Notes under the pieces: model-generated
Seen by the model: the letters and a program-made list of their open reading frames with translations, nothing else
Databases searched by the model: none
Told to the model about the DNA's origin: nothing
Shown here: positions 52,070 to 61,810 of the stretch, piece by piece
How positions within the stretch are numbered: the stretch's first letter is position 1
Layout of the letters: every line of letters starts with the position of its first letter
Program-made: the position numbers and the translations under genes
Source of the DNA: Rhodococcus sp. BP22
Lineage (GTDB): Bacteria; Actinomycetota; Actinomycetes; Mycobacteriales; Mycobacteriaceae
Direction: 5' to 3'
DNA length: 64,000 bases
Assembly (NCBI RefSeq): GCF_014281965.1
Contig: NZ_JACFTB010000005.1
Coordinates: 248,001 to 312,000 of the forward strand

Positions 52070-53524
52070 TCAGCGCTGAGTTACCGCTTGGCCGTCCTGC
52101 GGCGGATTCGACAGCGCGTCGAGGAATGACCTGGCCCATCGGTCGACGTCGTGTGCGAGCACCTGCCTACGCATGGCGCGCATACGCCGTCGGCCGTCCT
52201 CGGGCGCCTGCTCGAGCGCATCGATGATGGCGTCCTTGACGCTGTCGAGATCGTGCGGGTTGCACAGGTATGCCTGACGGAGTTCAGCAGCGGCACCGGT
52301 GAATTCGCTCAACACGAGCGAACCGCCGAGATCGCTGCGGCACGCAACGTACTCCTTGGCGACGAGATTCATTCCGTCGCGTAGGGGAGTGACCAGCATG
52401 ACGTCTGCTGCGACGAAGTAAGCGATGAGGTCGTCGCGCGGGATCGGTCGATGCAGGTAGTGCACGACGGGGTGGCCGACCTGGCCGTACTCGCCGTTGA
52501 TGCGGCCGACCTGCTGTTCGATCTCACCGCGCATCGCCTTGTAACTTTCGACGCGTTCGCGGCTCGGTGTGGCGAGCTGGACGATGATGTTCTCGGCCGG
52601 ATCGACCCGGTCCTCTTCGAGAAGCTCGCGGAATGCGTTGAGCCGGACGTCTATTCCTTTGGTGTAGTCCAGACGGTCGACCCCGAGCATGATGCGCTTC
52701 GGGTTACCCAGATCCTTGCGGATCTGCTTGGCGCGATCACGGACCGCCTTGCGGCGTGACTTCTCGTCGAGATCCCCCGAATCGATGGAAATCGGGAACG
52801 CGCCGACGCGTACCGTCCGGAAGCCGACCTGGACGGATCCGAGTTTGGACCGCACCCCGACGGATCCGCGTGAGGTGACCTGACCGGCGAGTCTGCGAGC
52901 GAGGTACAGGAAGTTCTGGGCGCCGCCCGCGAGATGGAATCCGATGAGGTCGGCGCCGAGTAGGCCTTCGACGATCTCGGTCCGCCACGGCATCTGCATG
53001 AACAACTCGACCGGAGGGAAGGGGATGTGCAGAAAGAACCCGATGGTCAGATCCGGGCGCAGCATCCGCAGCATCTTCGGGACCAGCTGGAGCTGGTAGT
53101 CCTGAATCCACACCGTCGCGCCCTGGGCTGCCGCAGCAGAGGTCGTCTCGGCGAACCGACGGTTGACCTCTACGTAGGCATTCCACCAGGAACGGTCGTA
53201 GATCGGTTTGACGATGACGTCGTGATAGAGCGGCCACAGGGTGCCGTTGGAGAAGCCTTCGTAGTAGTCGGCAACTTCACGCTCGCTCAACGTGACGGGA
53301 CACAGTTCGAGCTCGTCCTCGATGAACGGCTCGACCTCGACATCGGGGACGCCCGGCCAGCCCACCCAGGCGCCGTTGTTGGCTCGAAGGATCGGTTCGA
53401 GTGCCGTCACCAGCCCGCCTGGGCTTCGTTTCCATCGCGTACTTCCATCGGGAAGCGTCTCCAAGTCCACGGGCAACCTGTTGGCCACCACGACGAAATT
53501 GGAACCCTGCGAGGCGTCAGCCAC
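52070..53524 (-). CDS. otsA: trehalose-6-phosphate synthase OtsA
   Basis: 484 residues, GT20. [60 protein letters not shown] and the sugar-nucleotide binding LVLSEF are all present. It condenses UDP/ADP-glucose and glucose-6-phosphate to trehalose-6-phosphate for osmoprotection and mycolate carriers. No OtsB nearby. It follows the small gene at 53576-53749 on the same strand. Neighbouring mce4 matches the M. tuberculosis order (Rv3490 next to Rv3492c-Rv3501c). Confidence 0.96.
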   Translation of the reverse strand: MADASQGSNFVVVANRLPVDLETLPDGSTRWKRSPGGLVTALEPILRANNGAWVGWPGVPDVEVEPFIEDELELCPVTLSEREVADYYEGFSNGTLWPLYHDVIVKPIYDRSWWNAYVEVNRRFAETTSAAAAQGATVWIQDYQLQLVPKMLRMLRPDLTIGFFLHIPFPPVELFMQMPWRTEIVEGLLGADLIGFHLAGGAQNFLYLARRLAGQVTSRGSVGVRSKLGSVQVGFRTVRVGAFPISIDSGDLDEKSRRKAVRDRAKQIRKDLGNPKRIMLGVDRLDYTKGIDVRLNAFRELLEEDRVDPAENIIVQLATPSRERVESYKAMRGEIEQQVGRINGEYGQVGHPVVHYLHRPIPRDDLIAYFVAADVMLVTPLRDGMNLVAKEYVACRSDLGGSLVLSEFTGAAAELRQAYLCNPHDLDSVKDAIIDALEQAPEDGRRRMRAMRRQVLAHDVDRWARSFLDALSNPPQDGQAVTQR

Positions 53525-53575
53525 TACTGTCCTATCGGTTCATCGTTCAGGGAGTGTGATTGCTGGTGCGTGCGA

Positions 53576-53749
53576 TCACTCGGGTTTTGCCGCCGGTTCG
53601 ATGCCCAGCATCGCAAACAGCATGCGGCACTCGTCTGCGTCGAGCGCGTAGGCAGCGACGACGCGCTGCGCCTGGCTGGCGGTCTCGTCGGCCAAAGGGA
53701 CGATCTCGTCGTCGGCGATGTCTTTGTCCGTGGTCGTATTGGCGGCCAT
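53576..53749 (-). CDS. small acidic protein upstream of otsA (57 aa)
   Basis: MAANTTTDKDIADDEIVPLA, then DETASQAQRVVAAYALDADE and CRMLFAMLGIEPAAKPE. GGAG lies 6 nt before ATG 53749; the frame is open to 53797. Ends 51 nt before otsA, so probably co-transcribed. The C-terminal half looks like a small helical pair. Family not recognised. Confidence 0.65.
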   Translation of the reverse strand: MAANTTTDKDIADDEIVPLADETASQAQRVVAAYALDADECRMLFAMLGIEPAAKPE

Positions 53750-53949
53750 GATCGTCTCCGTAGTGGTTGCTGGCGTACTCGACAGGTTGGTGCCCACGAA
53801 AGTTTCTTTCGCGGCGGCACCAACTCTATGAGAACTGGTCGCCCTCTCGCCACTTCCTCTGAACGAGCGCAGTGCTCGTCGAAGTGACCTGGGCCCTATC
53901 GGGGCATGGATTAGGGTCGATCAATGCACTTTTCTTTCTCGGCGACGTG

Positions 53950-55671
53950 ATGGGTGTGTCGACGACTACAAACCCTCCTTCGACCGGTACAGCGATTCTT
54001 CGCCGGAGTGTGCGACGCCAGCGCACACGGATGATCATCTCCACCGTGTTCCTCTGCGTGCATCAGTTCTGCGAGACGATGGTTCCGATCGCGATCGGTC
54101 TGATCGTCGGCCGTGCCATCGGCACCGGTGACGGAACCGCGATGATCGTCTCGCTGCTGGCTCTGGCTGGACTGTTCGTGGTTCTGTCGTATGCGTTTCG
54201 TTTCGGCGCCCGCATCATCGTGGTCGCGATCGAACGTGAGGCGCACATGATGCGTGTCGAGGTCGCAGGCCGGGTGCTCCACCCCCGAGGCGTGCGCACC
54301 GACCTCGTGTCCGGCGAACTGCTGTCCGTTTCCACCTCCGACGCCGAGAAGACCTCGTGGATTCTCGATGTCATCGCGCGCACTGCCGCGGCGATCACCG
54401 CCACCCTTGTCAGCGCAATTGCGTTGCTGATCATCGACATTCCGTTGGGGTTGGCGGTCGTCATCGCCACCCCGGTCATCATGTTCGGGTTGCAGCGTGC
54501 CGCTCCACTGCTGACCAAAGCCGCGACGGCGCAACAAGCAGAGGTTGCACGAGTGTCCGGCATGGCTACCGACCTGGTGGGCGGGGTGCGTCCACTACGA
54601 GGTATCGGCGCCGAGGACGCAGCATCGGCTCGATTCTTCGCCTCGAGCCGCACCGCATTGAGCGCGACGATGAAGATGGCCAAAGCCAACAGTATCTACC
54701 TCGGATTCTCGACGACGGTCAGTGCACTGCTGTCCGTCGGAATTGCCGGTGCAGCAGGACTGTTCGCGCTACAGGGGCGAATCTCGGTAGGTGAACTCAT
54801 CACGGTGGTCGGACTGTCGCAGTTCATCATCGAACCGCTGACCACGATGTCGCGCCTACCGGGTGTCGCTGCAGTCGTGCGAGGCTCCGCCGATCGCCTG
54901 GCCTTGGTGCTCGGCGCGGATTACGTTCTGTCAGAGGGTGGTTCCGGGGCACCGCCGGCCACCGACATCGCAGCCGCGGGCATCGCATACCGGTCTCTCG
55001 ACGGCTTCGATCTTTCGGCCGCCCCCGGGGAACTTCTCGGTGTGGTGGCACTGCGGCCACAGGACGGCGAGGCATTGGCTGCAGTGCTGTCCGGACAGAT
55101 CTGCGATGACGACTACCTCGGCACAGTGACCATCGGTGGCCTCGGAATCGGTGAACTCGGACTGGCCGACGCGCGTCGAACAGTTCTGGTGGAACCGCAC
55201 AACACCGACCTGTTCGCGGGCACCGTGCGAACGAACGTCTCCGCCGGGCGCGCCCGCGAGGACCATGAACTCGACCGAATACTCGCCGCGTCCGCCGCTA
55301 CCGACGTCGTCGCAATGCACGAGCGTGGCCTCGACCACGCAGTCACCGATCGCGGGGCCAGCCTGTCTGGCGGTCAGCGTCAACGTGTCGCATTGGCCCG
55401 GGCATTGTCGGTGTCCGCCCCGGTGCTCGTCCTACACGACCCGACCACGGCGGTGGACGCCGTCACCGAACACGCCATTGCCGCCGGGATCAAGAAACTG
55501 CGTCATAGCGGCGACCGTGCCCAGACCACCATCCTCATCACGACCAGTCCCGCCCTTCTCGCAGTGACGGATCGAGTCGTACTCGTCGACGGCGGACGTG
55601 TCGTCGCCGAGGGAACGCATCACCACCTCGCCGTCACCGACGAACGCTACAAGGGGGCGGTCCTGCGATGA
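53950..55671 (+). CDS. ABC exporter half-transporter, subunit 1 (degenerate Walker A/B)
   Basis: 573 residues: six-helix exporter TM domain (1-300) and one nucleotide-binding domain. The ABC signature LSGGQRQRVALARAL is canonical. The Walker A position reads GVVALRPQDGEAL, without GxxGxGKS, and Walker B reads LVLHDPTT instead of LDEPT. This half should not hydrolyse ATP at its own Walker site but supplies the signature for the other half. Start ATG 53950; TAGGGT at 53912-53917 is a likely -10. The stop overlaps the next gene (ATGA). Confidence 0.93.
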   Translation: MGVSTTTNPPSTGTAILRRSVRRQRTRMIISTVFLCVHQFCETMVPIAIGLIVGRAIGTGDGTAMIVSLLALAGLFVVLSYAFRFGARIIVVAIEREAHMMRVEVAGRVLHPRGVRTDLVSGELLSVSTSDAEKTSWILDVIARTAAAITATLVSAIALLIIDIPLGLAVVIATPVIMFGLQRAAPLLTKAATAQQAEVARVSGMATDLVGGVRPLRGIGAEDAASARFFASSRTALSATMKMAKANSIYLGFSTTVSALLSVGIAGAAGLFALQGRISVGELITVVGLSQFIIEPLTTMSRLPGVAAVVRGSADRLALVLGADYVLSEGGSGAPPATDIAAAGIAYRSLDGFDLSAAPGELLGVVALRPQDGEALAAVLSGQICDDDYLGTVTIGGLGIGELGLADARRTVLVEPHNTDLFAGTVRTNVSAGRAREDHELDRILAASAATDVVAMHERGLDHAVTDRGASLSGGQRQRVALARALSVSAPVLVLHDPTTAVDAVTEHAIAAGIKKLRHSGDRAQTTILITTSPALLAVTDRVVLVDGGRVVAEGTHHHLAVTDERYKGAVLR

Positions 55672-57416
55672 CCACACCGGAACTTCTCCCCATCGCGACG
55701 GGTAAGCGGTCCTGGGTTTACCTGTCGAGCGAAATACGCGCCCAACGGGGACTTGCTCTCCTCACCCTCGCGATCAGTGCCGTCTCGGCGGCCATGTCGC
55801 TCATCCCCGTCTACGTCTTCGGCGTACTCGTCGACCGCGTCACCGAAGGTGCCCCGACGTCGACGATCGTGAGCGTGGTGGTCGTCATCACCACGGCTGC
55901 CGTGATCGGAGGCATCTTCACTGCACTGAGCACCTACATGATCAGCAAGCTGGGAGAGCGGACTCTCGCTACGCTGCGCGAACGGGTACTCCGACGCGCA
56001 CTGCATCTGCCGATCGGCACACTCGAACGAGTCGGCAAGGGAGACTTGCTTTCCCGTGTCGGCGACGACGTCGCAGTCATGGCGAAGTCGATCGGTGAAG
56101 TCATCCCCAACATCGTCTCCGCGATTCTCCTCGTATCACTGAGCGTGGTCGCGATGCTGAGCCTGGACTGGCGTCTCGGGCTCGCAGGCATGGTCGCCAT
56201 CCCGATGTACGTGCTGGCCCTGCGCTGGTACCTGCCGAAATCGGCACCCCTCTACGCCGCCGAGCGCGTCGCCATGGGCGAGCGATCCCAAGCACTCATC
56301 AGCAGCATGCAGGGCGCACGCACCGTTCGCGCCTACGGACTCGAAGACACCCACCTGGCCGAGATCGACAAAGCGTCGGGCAAGGCTCGAGACATCGGCA
56401 TCGACGTGTTCCGACTCTTCACACGCTTCGGTTCGCGCAGCAACCGGGCCGAATTCGTCGGACTGTCGGTGATTCTGGCCGCCGGATTCCTGCTGGTCCA
56501 GGACGATCACGTGACCGTCGGCCAGGTGACCGCAGCTGCCCTGCTGTTTCACCGGCTGTTCAACCCGATCGGCATGCTCATGTTCTCCTTCGACGACGTG
56601 CAATCGGCGGGCGCCAGCCTCGCGCGACTGGTCGGCGTCATCGACATTCCCGACGAGCGGTCGCCTGGGACAGGTGCCGTCCCGGTCGACGGAACGCTGC
56701 AGATCACCGATCTCCGACACTCGTACGACACCGGCCACGAAGTTCTGCACGGAATCGACCTGACCGTCGGTGCGGGGGAGACCGTCGCACTCGTCGGATC
56801 CACCGGTGCGGGCAAGTCGACGATCGCAGCAATCGCAGCGGGCTCCATCGACTCGACCTCCGGCACCGTACGGATCGGCGGCGCGACACTCGCCGAACTG
56901 GGCGAGAAAGGGCTGCGCAGACATATCGCGATCGTCAGCCAAGAAGTACACGTGTTCGCGGGTCCACTGATAGAGGATCTACTACTCGCAGCACCGGACG
57001 CGAGCCGAGCGGACGTCCACGCAGCACTCGACACCGTCGGCGCCACCCGATGGGTCGACACCCTCGACAGCGGCATGGATACCGTTGTCGGAGAAGGTGG
57101 ACACGTGTTGACCTCCGCCCAATCACAACAGCTGGCACTTGCACGGCTCGTCCTCGCCGACCCCGCCGTCGCCGTGCTCGACGAAGCGACCGCCGAGGCC
57201 GGGAGCGCCGGCGCCCGAGACCTGGAGGCAGCAGCGGCAGCAGCAACCCGCGGACGCAGCACACTCGTTGTGGCACACCGGCTTACCCAGGCCGCCGCCG
57301 CCGATCGCGTCGTGGTCCTCGAACACGGCAAAATTCTCGAACAGGGGCCACACGCCGAACTCGTCGCGGCAGGTGGGCGTTACGCGGAACTGTGGTCGGC
57401 CTGGCAGGGGCGATAG
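55668..57416 (+). CDS. ABC exporter half-transporter, subunit 2 (degenerate signature)
   Basis: 582 residues: exporter TM domain plus NBD with intact Walker A (GSTGAGKST) and Walker B (VAVLDEATA) but a signature altered to LTSAQSQQLALARL. It pairs with subunit 1 to make a heterodimer with one catalytic and one dead ATP site, as in TmrAB/BmrCD-type exporters. Substrate unknown (lipid, drug or peptide). Translationally coupled by ATGA at 55668. Confidence 0.93.
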   Translation: MTTPELLPIATGKRSWVYLSSEIRAQRGLALLTLAISAVSAAMSLIPVYVFGVLVDRVTEGAPTSTIVSVVVVITTAAVIGGIFTALSTYMISKLGERTLATLRERVLRRALHLPIGTLERVGKGDLLSRVGDDVAVMAKSIGEVIPNIVSAILLVSLSVVAMLSLDWRLGLAGMVAIPMYVLALRWYLPKSAPLYAAERVAMGERSQALISSMQGARTVRAYGLEDTHLAEIDKASGKARDIGIDVFRLFTRFGSRSNRAEFVGLSVILAAGFLLVQDDHVTVGQVTAAALLFHRLFNPIGMLMFSFDDVQSAGASLARLVGVIDIPDERSPGTGAVPVDGTLQITDLRHSYDTGHEVLHGIDLTVGAGETVALVGSTGAGKSTIAAIAAGSIDSTSGTVRIGGATLAELGEKGLRRHIAIVSQEVHVFAGPLIEDLLLAAPDASRADVHAALDTVGATRWVDTLDSGMDTVVGEGGHVLTSAQSQQLALARLVLADPAVAVLDEATAEAGSAGARDLEAAAAAATRGRSTLVVAHRLTQAAAADRVVVLEHGKILEQGPHAELVAAGGRYAELWSAWQGR

Positions 57417-57427
57417 GGGGCTGAAAC

Positions 57428-57459
57428 ACCGAAAGCGCCCCCGGAGGGACGCTTTCGGT
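57428..57459. terminator. hairpin terminator after the ABC operon
   Basis: ACCGAAAGCG pairs with CGCTTTCGGT (57450-57459) with an inner CCC/GGG stem, then CTTTCG; convergent genes share it. Confidence 0.88.
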
Positions 57460-57475
57460 CTTTCGATCGGCTTGC

Positions 57476-58126
57476 TCAGCTGTTCTTCTCTGCGAGGAAC
57501 AGCTTTTCGATACGAGCGGCTTCTGCCTTCTTGTCCTCGGCCTCTTCTTTGCTTTCAGCGGCGTCCGCCAGCTCGGACTCTGCGGGTGCGGCCGCGGCCT
57601 TCTCGGACTTGGCGATCTGCTCACGCTGCTTCTTCTCCGCGTTGCGGGCTTGCGCTGCCCGTTCCTCGGCCACCTCGTCGGCGCGCTTTTTCTCTGCGGC
57701 AGCTTTCGCTTCGGCTTCCTGAGCAGCCTGCTGCTTGCGCTGTTCGGCCTGCTCACGTGCCTTGCGTGCAGCATCGTCTGCGGCCAGGGCAGCAGCCTTG
57801 CGTTCCTTCTCGGCTGCTTCGCGAGAGGCCCTCAGCTTCTGGTCGGCGACTGCCTGGGTCGCGTCGGCGTCGGCTTCGAGCTTGCGGGCCTTGGCCAACT
57901 CTTCGCTGAGGTGGACCTGAGCTTCGCCACGTTGCTCGACATCTTTGTCGCCGAGCACACTGCCGACGGCCTTGTCGAGCGATCCGACAGTGCGCTCGTA
58001 CGCAATTCGAGCGGGGGCGTCGGTGCTCCACGTCTGCACGACGGATGTTTCGAACAGGTGCAACGGGATTCGGACGATCTTGTACTGAAATCTGAGAATG
58101 GACAGCGGGATGCTGAGTACGTTCAT
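57476..58126 (-). CDS. coiled-coil Ala/Lys/Glu-rich protein
   Basis: 216 residues from ATG 58126. A non-repetitive N-terminus (MNVLSIPLSILRFQYKIVR, PLHLFETSVVQ) precedes a continuous coiled coil rich in A, E, K and Q from about residue 75 to the end. Such proteins are common in Nocardiaceae, often misnamed IF2-like, and have no known role. Located 17 nt after the CsbD-like gene, so co-transcribed. A cytoskeletal or stress-granule role would be speculation. Confidence 0.85.
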   Translation of the reverse strand: MNVLSIPLSILRFQYKIVRIPLHLFETSVVQTWSTDAPARIAYERTVGSLDKAVGSVLGDKDVEQRGEAQVHLSEELAKARKLEADADATQAVADQKLRASREAAEKERKAAALAADDAARKAREQAEQRKQQAAQEAEAKAAAEKKRADEVAEERAAQARNAEKKQREQIAKSEKAAAAPAESELADAAESKEEAEDKKAEAARIEKLFLAEKNS

Positions 58127-58143
58127 GGAAGGACTGCTCCTGT

Positions 58144-58698
58144 TCACGGGTTGATGTTTTTGCGCAATGATTCGGCGTTGCGTCGAGCGCGGTCTGCTGC
58201 CGCCCGGGCGGCATCGGCCTCGGCCACTTCTTCGCCATGCTCCTGCACGGCCTTCAGTTCGTCCTGTGTCGCGGCTGCGGCGTCGACCTGGCCCTCTGCA
58301 AGCGCCTCGATCTGTTCGGCGCGGGCGTCGACCTCGGCGTCGGCAACCTCGTCCCGGACGGTCTGATGCTTTTCCTTCTCGGCCGCGACGTGCTGTGCCT
58401 GCTGGACTCTACGAGCGCTCTCTGCCGAGGACTCGGCGCTCGCGCTGGCTGCATCGCGCTGCTGCTCGGCGGTATTTCGCACTGCAGCGAGGTCTTCGGC
58501 AGCTTCTTCGGATTGCGCCTGGGCGGCCATCTCGGTGGCGTTCGCTTCTGCGCGTTCGCGGGCCTGCGCGCTTTGAAGTTGCCCTTCGGTAGTGAGGGAA
58601 TCGTTGCCGGTCACTGCCCCGACAACCTCCTTGGCCTTGCCTTTCACCGCGTCGAACAGGCCTTTGCGGGCTTCCTCGGATGCGTTCTCATTGCTCAC
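58144..58698 (-). CDS. CsbD-family stress protein with coiled-coil extension
   Basis: 184 residues from GTG 58698 (GAGGGG 8 nt upstream). The N-terminus GLFDAVKGKAKEVVGAVTGN, then DSLTTEGQLQSAQ, is a CsbD domain (general stress response in bacteria). A long Ala/Glu/Arg coiled coil follows. First gene of a two-gene coiled-coil operon. Role unknown. Confidence 0.87.
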   Translation of the reverse strand: MSNENASEEARKGLFDAVKGKAKEVVGAVTGNDSLTTEGQLQSAQARERAEANATEMAAQAQSEEAAEDLAAVRNTAEQQRDAASASAESSAESARRVQQAQHVAAEKEKHQTVRDEVADAEVDARAEQIEALAEGQVDAAAATQDELKAVQEHGEEVAEADAARAAADRARRNAESLRKNINP

Positions 58699-58871
58699 TG
58701 CAGTACCCCTCGCTTCTACTCCCCGGTGGAATACGCCCGACAGCGATCTACATGCCGAACGCGCAACCATGGCGGACTACCCGACCGAGTGAAGCCGGAA
58801 ACCCGCCGGTCGACCACTTCGCGGGCTCGGTCGTAAGCTCTCTTCCAGCCGCAGACGAGCAAAGGAGTTAC

Positions 58872-59681
58872 ATGCCGATCGCAACCGTGAACGGGATTTC
58901 GCTGAATTACCAGGTCAAAGGTTCTGGCGATTTGGTCGTTCTCATCATGGGCACCGGTAGCCCGGGACGAGTGTGGGACCTGCACCAGGTTCCCGAATTC
59001 GTCAAAGCCGGCTACCGCGTCTGCTATTTCGACAATCGTGGGATAGCGCCATCGTCGGAGAGTACGCAGGGCATGAAAATCGACGATCTCGTAGCCGACA
59101 CCGCCGGACTCATCGAACTGATTCGTGAGGGTGACGAGAAGGCATATGTCGTCGGTACCTCGATGGGCTCACGCGTCGCGCAGGAACTGGCGCTGACGCG
59201 ACCCGAGCTGGTCCGCAAAGCGGTATTCCTCGCCGGACATGCCCGTCTCGACGAGTTTCAGAAGACACTCGGCGAAGGTGAACGCGAACTCGCCGACGCC
59301 AAGACCGCCTTGCCGCCGAAGTACGCCGCGGCGATCACGGCCGTGATGAATCTGTCGCCGACCACACTCGCCGACTCCCGATCGGCGCGCGACTGGCTCG
59401 ACCTGTTCGAATTCTCGACGGCTCCCACATCACCCGGTGTGCGGGCTCAGCTGGGGATGGACGAGAACTTCGACAGAGGTGCCGCCTACGGAAAGATCTC
59501 GGTGCCCTGTTTGTCGGTCGGTTTCGAGCACGACCGGATGATCCCCCCGTACCTGAGCGCGGAGCTGGCGAAGGCGATCCCCGACGCCCAATATGTCGAG
59601 ATTCCCGACGTCGGGCACTTCGGATATTTGGAGCGGCCAGAGGCGATCAACAGCGCCGTGCTGGAGTTTCTTCGAAGCTGA
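58872..59681 (+). CDS. alpha/beta hydrolase
   Basis: 269 residues. Nucleophile elbow GTSMGS, acid in GFEHDRMIPP and His in DVGHFGYLE. The lid region (residues 130-195) is helical. AAGGAG sits 7 nt before ATG 58872. No secretion signal. Substrate unknown; resembles lactone/ester hydrolases and haloperoxidase-like enzymes. Confidence 0.9.
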   Translation: MPIATVNGISLNYQVKGSGDLVVLIMGTGSPGRVWDLHQVPEFVKAGYRVCYFDNRGIAPSSESTQGMKIDDLVADTAGLIELIREGDEKAYVVGTSMGSRVAQELALTRPELVRKAVFLAGHARLDEFQKTLGEGERELADAKTALPPKYAAAITAVMNLSPTTLADSRSARDWLDLFEFSTAPTSPGVRAQLGMDENFDRGAAYGKISVPCLSVGFEHDRMIPPYLSAELAKAIPDAQYVEIPDVGHFGYLERPEAINSAVLEFLRS

Positions 59682-59785
59682 CCTCCAGCGTCGGCACTCG
59701 AGTGCGATACTGTGCGTTGCTAGGGTCGGGGGCACTTCACATTGAAGACTGCCGATAACAATACGTTTGCGACGAGTGAGGCGAG

Positions 59786-60040
59786 ATGAGTACCAATCCA
59801 TTCGATGACGAAGACGGACGCTTCTTCGTGCTGGTCAACGACGAAGACCAGCACTCGTTGTGGCCCACATTCTCCGATGTACCGCAGGGCTGGAAGGTCG
59901 TCTTCGGTGAAGACACCCGTGCAGCATGCTTGGAGTACGTGGAGAAGAACTGGACGGACATGCGTCCCCGCAGCCTCCGTGAAGCAATGGAGGCCGACGC
60001 AGCTGCACGTCAGTCCGCAGAGGGAACCCCCGAGGCTTAG
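59786..60040 (+). CDS. MbtH-like protein (orphan)
   Basis: 84 residues. [30 protein letters not shown] and [14 protein letters not shown] match the MbtH signature (NxExQxSLWP, WTDxRPxSL). MbtH proteins bind and activate NRPS adenylation domains, but no NRPS gene lies in the window, so it must act in trans. TAGGGT at 59721-59726 may be its -10. The stop overlaps the convergent ThrE-like gene by 4 nt. Confidence 0.95.
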   Translation: MSTNPFDDEDGRFFVLVNDEDQHSLWPTFSDVPQGWKVVFGEDTRAACLEYVEKNWTDMRPRSLREAMEADAAARQSAEGTPEA

Positions 60041-61518
60041 ACCTTCTTCTTTTTCTTGAGCTCCACAGGACCGCGTCGCCGACGAACAACCGGGCGACGC
60101 GGTTCTTCTCTGCGTCGAAGAGTAGGACGTAGCAGTTCTTCGGTGCGAGCCAAGATGCGTGGACGACGCAACGTACGCGCACCCCACTCGCCGAGCGTGA
60201 CCCCAGCAGCGAGACCACAACCGATACCGAACGCTGCGAGCAATGCACTGATGCCGAGCAGCAGTTGGTCGTTGAGCAGTGCGTAGAGGCCTCGGTACAG
60301 CGACAGACCAGGCAACAGCGGTGTGATACCGGCGACCGCGACGATCAACGGCGGAATCAGCGCGCGACGTGCCATCAGACCACCGGCGAAACCGACGACG
60401 GTCGCCGCGAACGCCGACGCGATGATCGGCCCGGTGGACAGCGTCTGAATGAGCAGGTAGACCAGGGCACCGGCGAAGCCGCCGAGGAACGCAGCCGTCA
60501 ACGCACGACGCTCCGCGTAGCAGGCCAGCGCATAGAACAACGAGGCTGCAGCGCCCGCCAGCACCTTCGTCGGCAACTCGTCGATGCCTGGGGGCGGGTT
60601 GTTGGTGATCAGCGGCAGATCGCTTCCGACAATCGCGGCGATCTTCAACGACGTCGCAACACCGGCGATGATCCCGCCCGTCATCATCAGCACTTCGAAG
60701 AATCGCGCCGATGCAGTGATCGGTGCGCCGGTAATAGCGTCCTGCACCGAACCCACCAACGACAATCCTGACAGCAATACCGTCACTCCCGCCGCGATGA
60801 CCAACGACGGCGAAATCGTGATATTCAGCTGATCCTGAAAGTTGTACAGCGTGATGGCTGGGGTCGCCGCGACGAACCCGCCGACCACCTGCTGGAAAAA
60901 GAACGGCAGACCGACCCGGTTCAGAACGCGCCCGATCCGGTCGATGACCATCGTCGTCAAGAAACTCACCACCGCCACGAGCGCGTCACCACCGACCAAC
61001 ACGCTGATCGCTGCTGCCATGCCGGACCAGGCAAGCGTCGCGATCCAACGGTTGTACGGGTGCGGAGCCTTGGTGATGGCGTCCAACGTCTCACGCGCAA
61101 ACGCCGGCGTCACCATCTTGATGCGGACATCGCGAATCAAGTTGTCCACAGCAGCCAGACGCGTGAAATCCATCGACCGGTATTCCACGATCCGCATCGT
61201 CGACGCCGGCGGCCGCGTCGGGCCGCGGTGAGCGCTGATCGTGATGGAGTTGTAGGTGACATCGACATCGCAGCGAGCGAGGCCGTAGGTTGCCGCGATG
61301 TACTGCACCTGAGATGCCGTATCCATCGCGGAAGTCCCCGACGCAAGAAGTACCTCACCGACGCGTACCGCCAGATCCAGCACTTCTGCCACGACAGCGT
61401 CGTCGGTGAGGTCGATCGGCCGCAGTGGTGAAGGTGCAGCCGTAGGGGTGTCGATGGTGGCGCGACGCTCGCCGGTGAGACGGCTGAGCGAGGCCGTCAC
61501 GTCTTGCAGGAAAGTCAT
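60037..61518 (-). CDS. ThrE/DUF1212-type threonine/serine exporter family protein
   Basis: 493 residues. Cytoplasmic N-terminal DUF1212 domain ([17 protein letters not shown] start, [18 protein letters not shown]), then about ten membrane helices in two groups, and a very basic tail ([16 protein letters not shown], ending KKKKKV). Fused form of ThrE, an amino-acid efflux carrier in corynebacteria. ATG 61518 is chosen; open frame to 61608. Confidence 0.9.
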   Translation of the reverse strand: MTFLQDVTASLSRLTGERRATIDTPTAAPSPLRPIDLTDDAVVAEVLDLAVRVGEVLLASGTSAMDTASQVQYIAATYGLARCDVDVTYNSITISAHRGPTRPPASTMRIVEYRSMDFTRLAAVDNLIRDVRIKMVTPAFARETLDAITKAPHPYNRWIATLAWSGMAAAISVLVGGDALVAVVSFLTTMVIDRIGRVLNRVGLPFFFQQVVGGFVAATPAITLYNFQDQLNITISPSLVIAAGVTVLLSGLSLVGSVQDAITGAPITASARFFEVLMMTGGIIAGVATSLKIAAIVGSDLPLITNNPPPGIDELPTKVLAGAAASLFYALACYAERRALTAAFLGGFAGALVYLLIQTLSTGPIIASAFAATVVGFAGGLMARRALIPPLIVAVAGITPLLPGLSLYRGLYALLNDQLLLGISALLAAFGIGCGLAAGVTLGEWGARTLRRPRILARTEELLRPTLRRREEPRRPVVRRRRGPVELKKKKKV

Positions 61519-61609
61519 TACCGTCTTTACATAGCTGGGGTGATCCACGCACAAGGTACCTGCTGTCACTGAGCGGCTAGTGAGTGGATATGATGACTCC
61601 GCGCACAAC

Positions 61610-61684
61610 GCCTCCTTAGCTCAGCGGTAGAGCACTCGCCTTGTAAGCGAGCGGTCAACGGTTCAATCCCGTTAGGAGGCTCCA
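61610..61684 (+). tRNA. tRNA-Thr (anticodon TGT)
   Basis: 7-bp acceptor stem (GCCTCCT/AGGAGGC), AGCTCAGCGGTAGAGC D-arm, anticodon stem CTCGC/GCGAG with loop CTTGTAA (anticodon 61642-61644), GGTTCAATCC T-arm, CCA encoded at 61682-61684. Reads ACA/ACN Thr codons. Confidence 0.97.
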
Positions 61685-61691
61685 GCAAAAA

Positions 61692-61724
61692 GGCTCTGAC
61701 CAGATGGTGTGGTCGGAGCCTTTT
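61692..61724 (+). terminator. tRNA terminator
   Basis: GGCTCTGACCA pairs with TGGTCGGAGCC (one G-T wobble), followed by TTTTT: a classical intrinsic terminator. Confidence 0.9.
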
Positions 61725-61810
61725 TCGTGTGCATATATGGCGCGCAGTCGGCAACCACCTGGGTCAGTCCCCTGGTGCAGGAGATCGCTGCCGTAAGGCA
61801 TCATGAGTTG

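Noticed and set aside
59786..61518. NRPS or siderophore cluster around MbtH
   Set aside because: Neighbours are an alpha/beta hydrolase and a ThrE-type exporter; no adenylation or condensation domains found.
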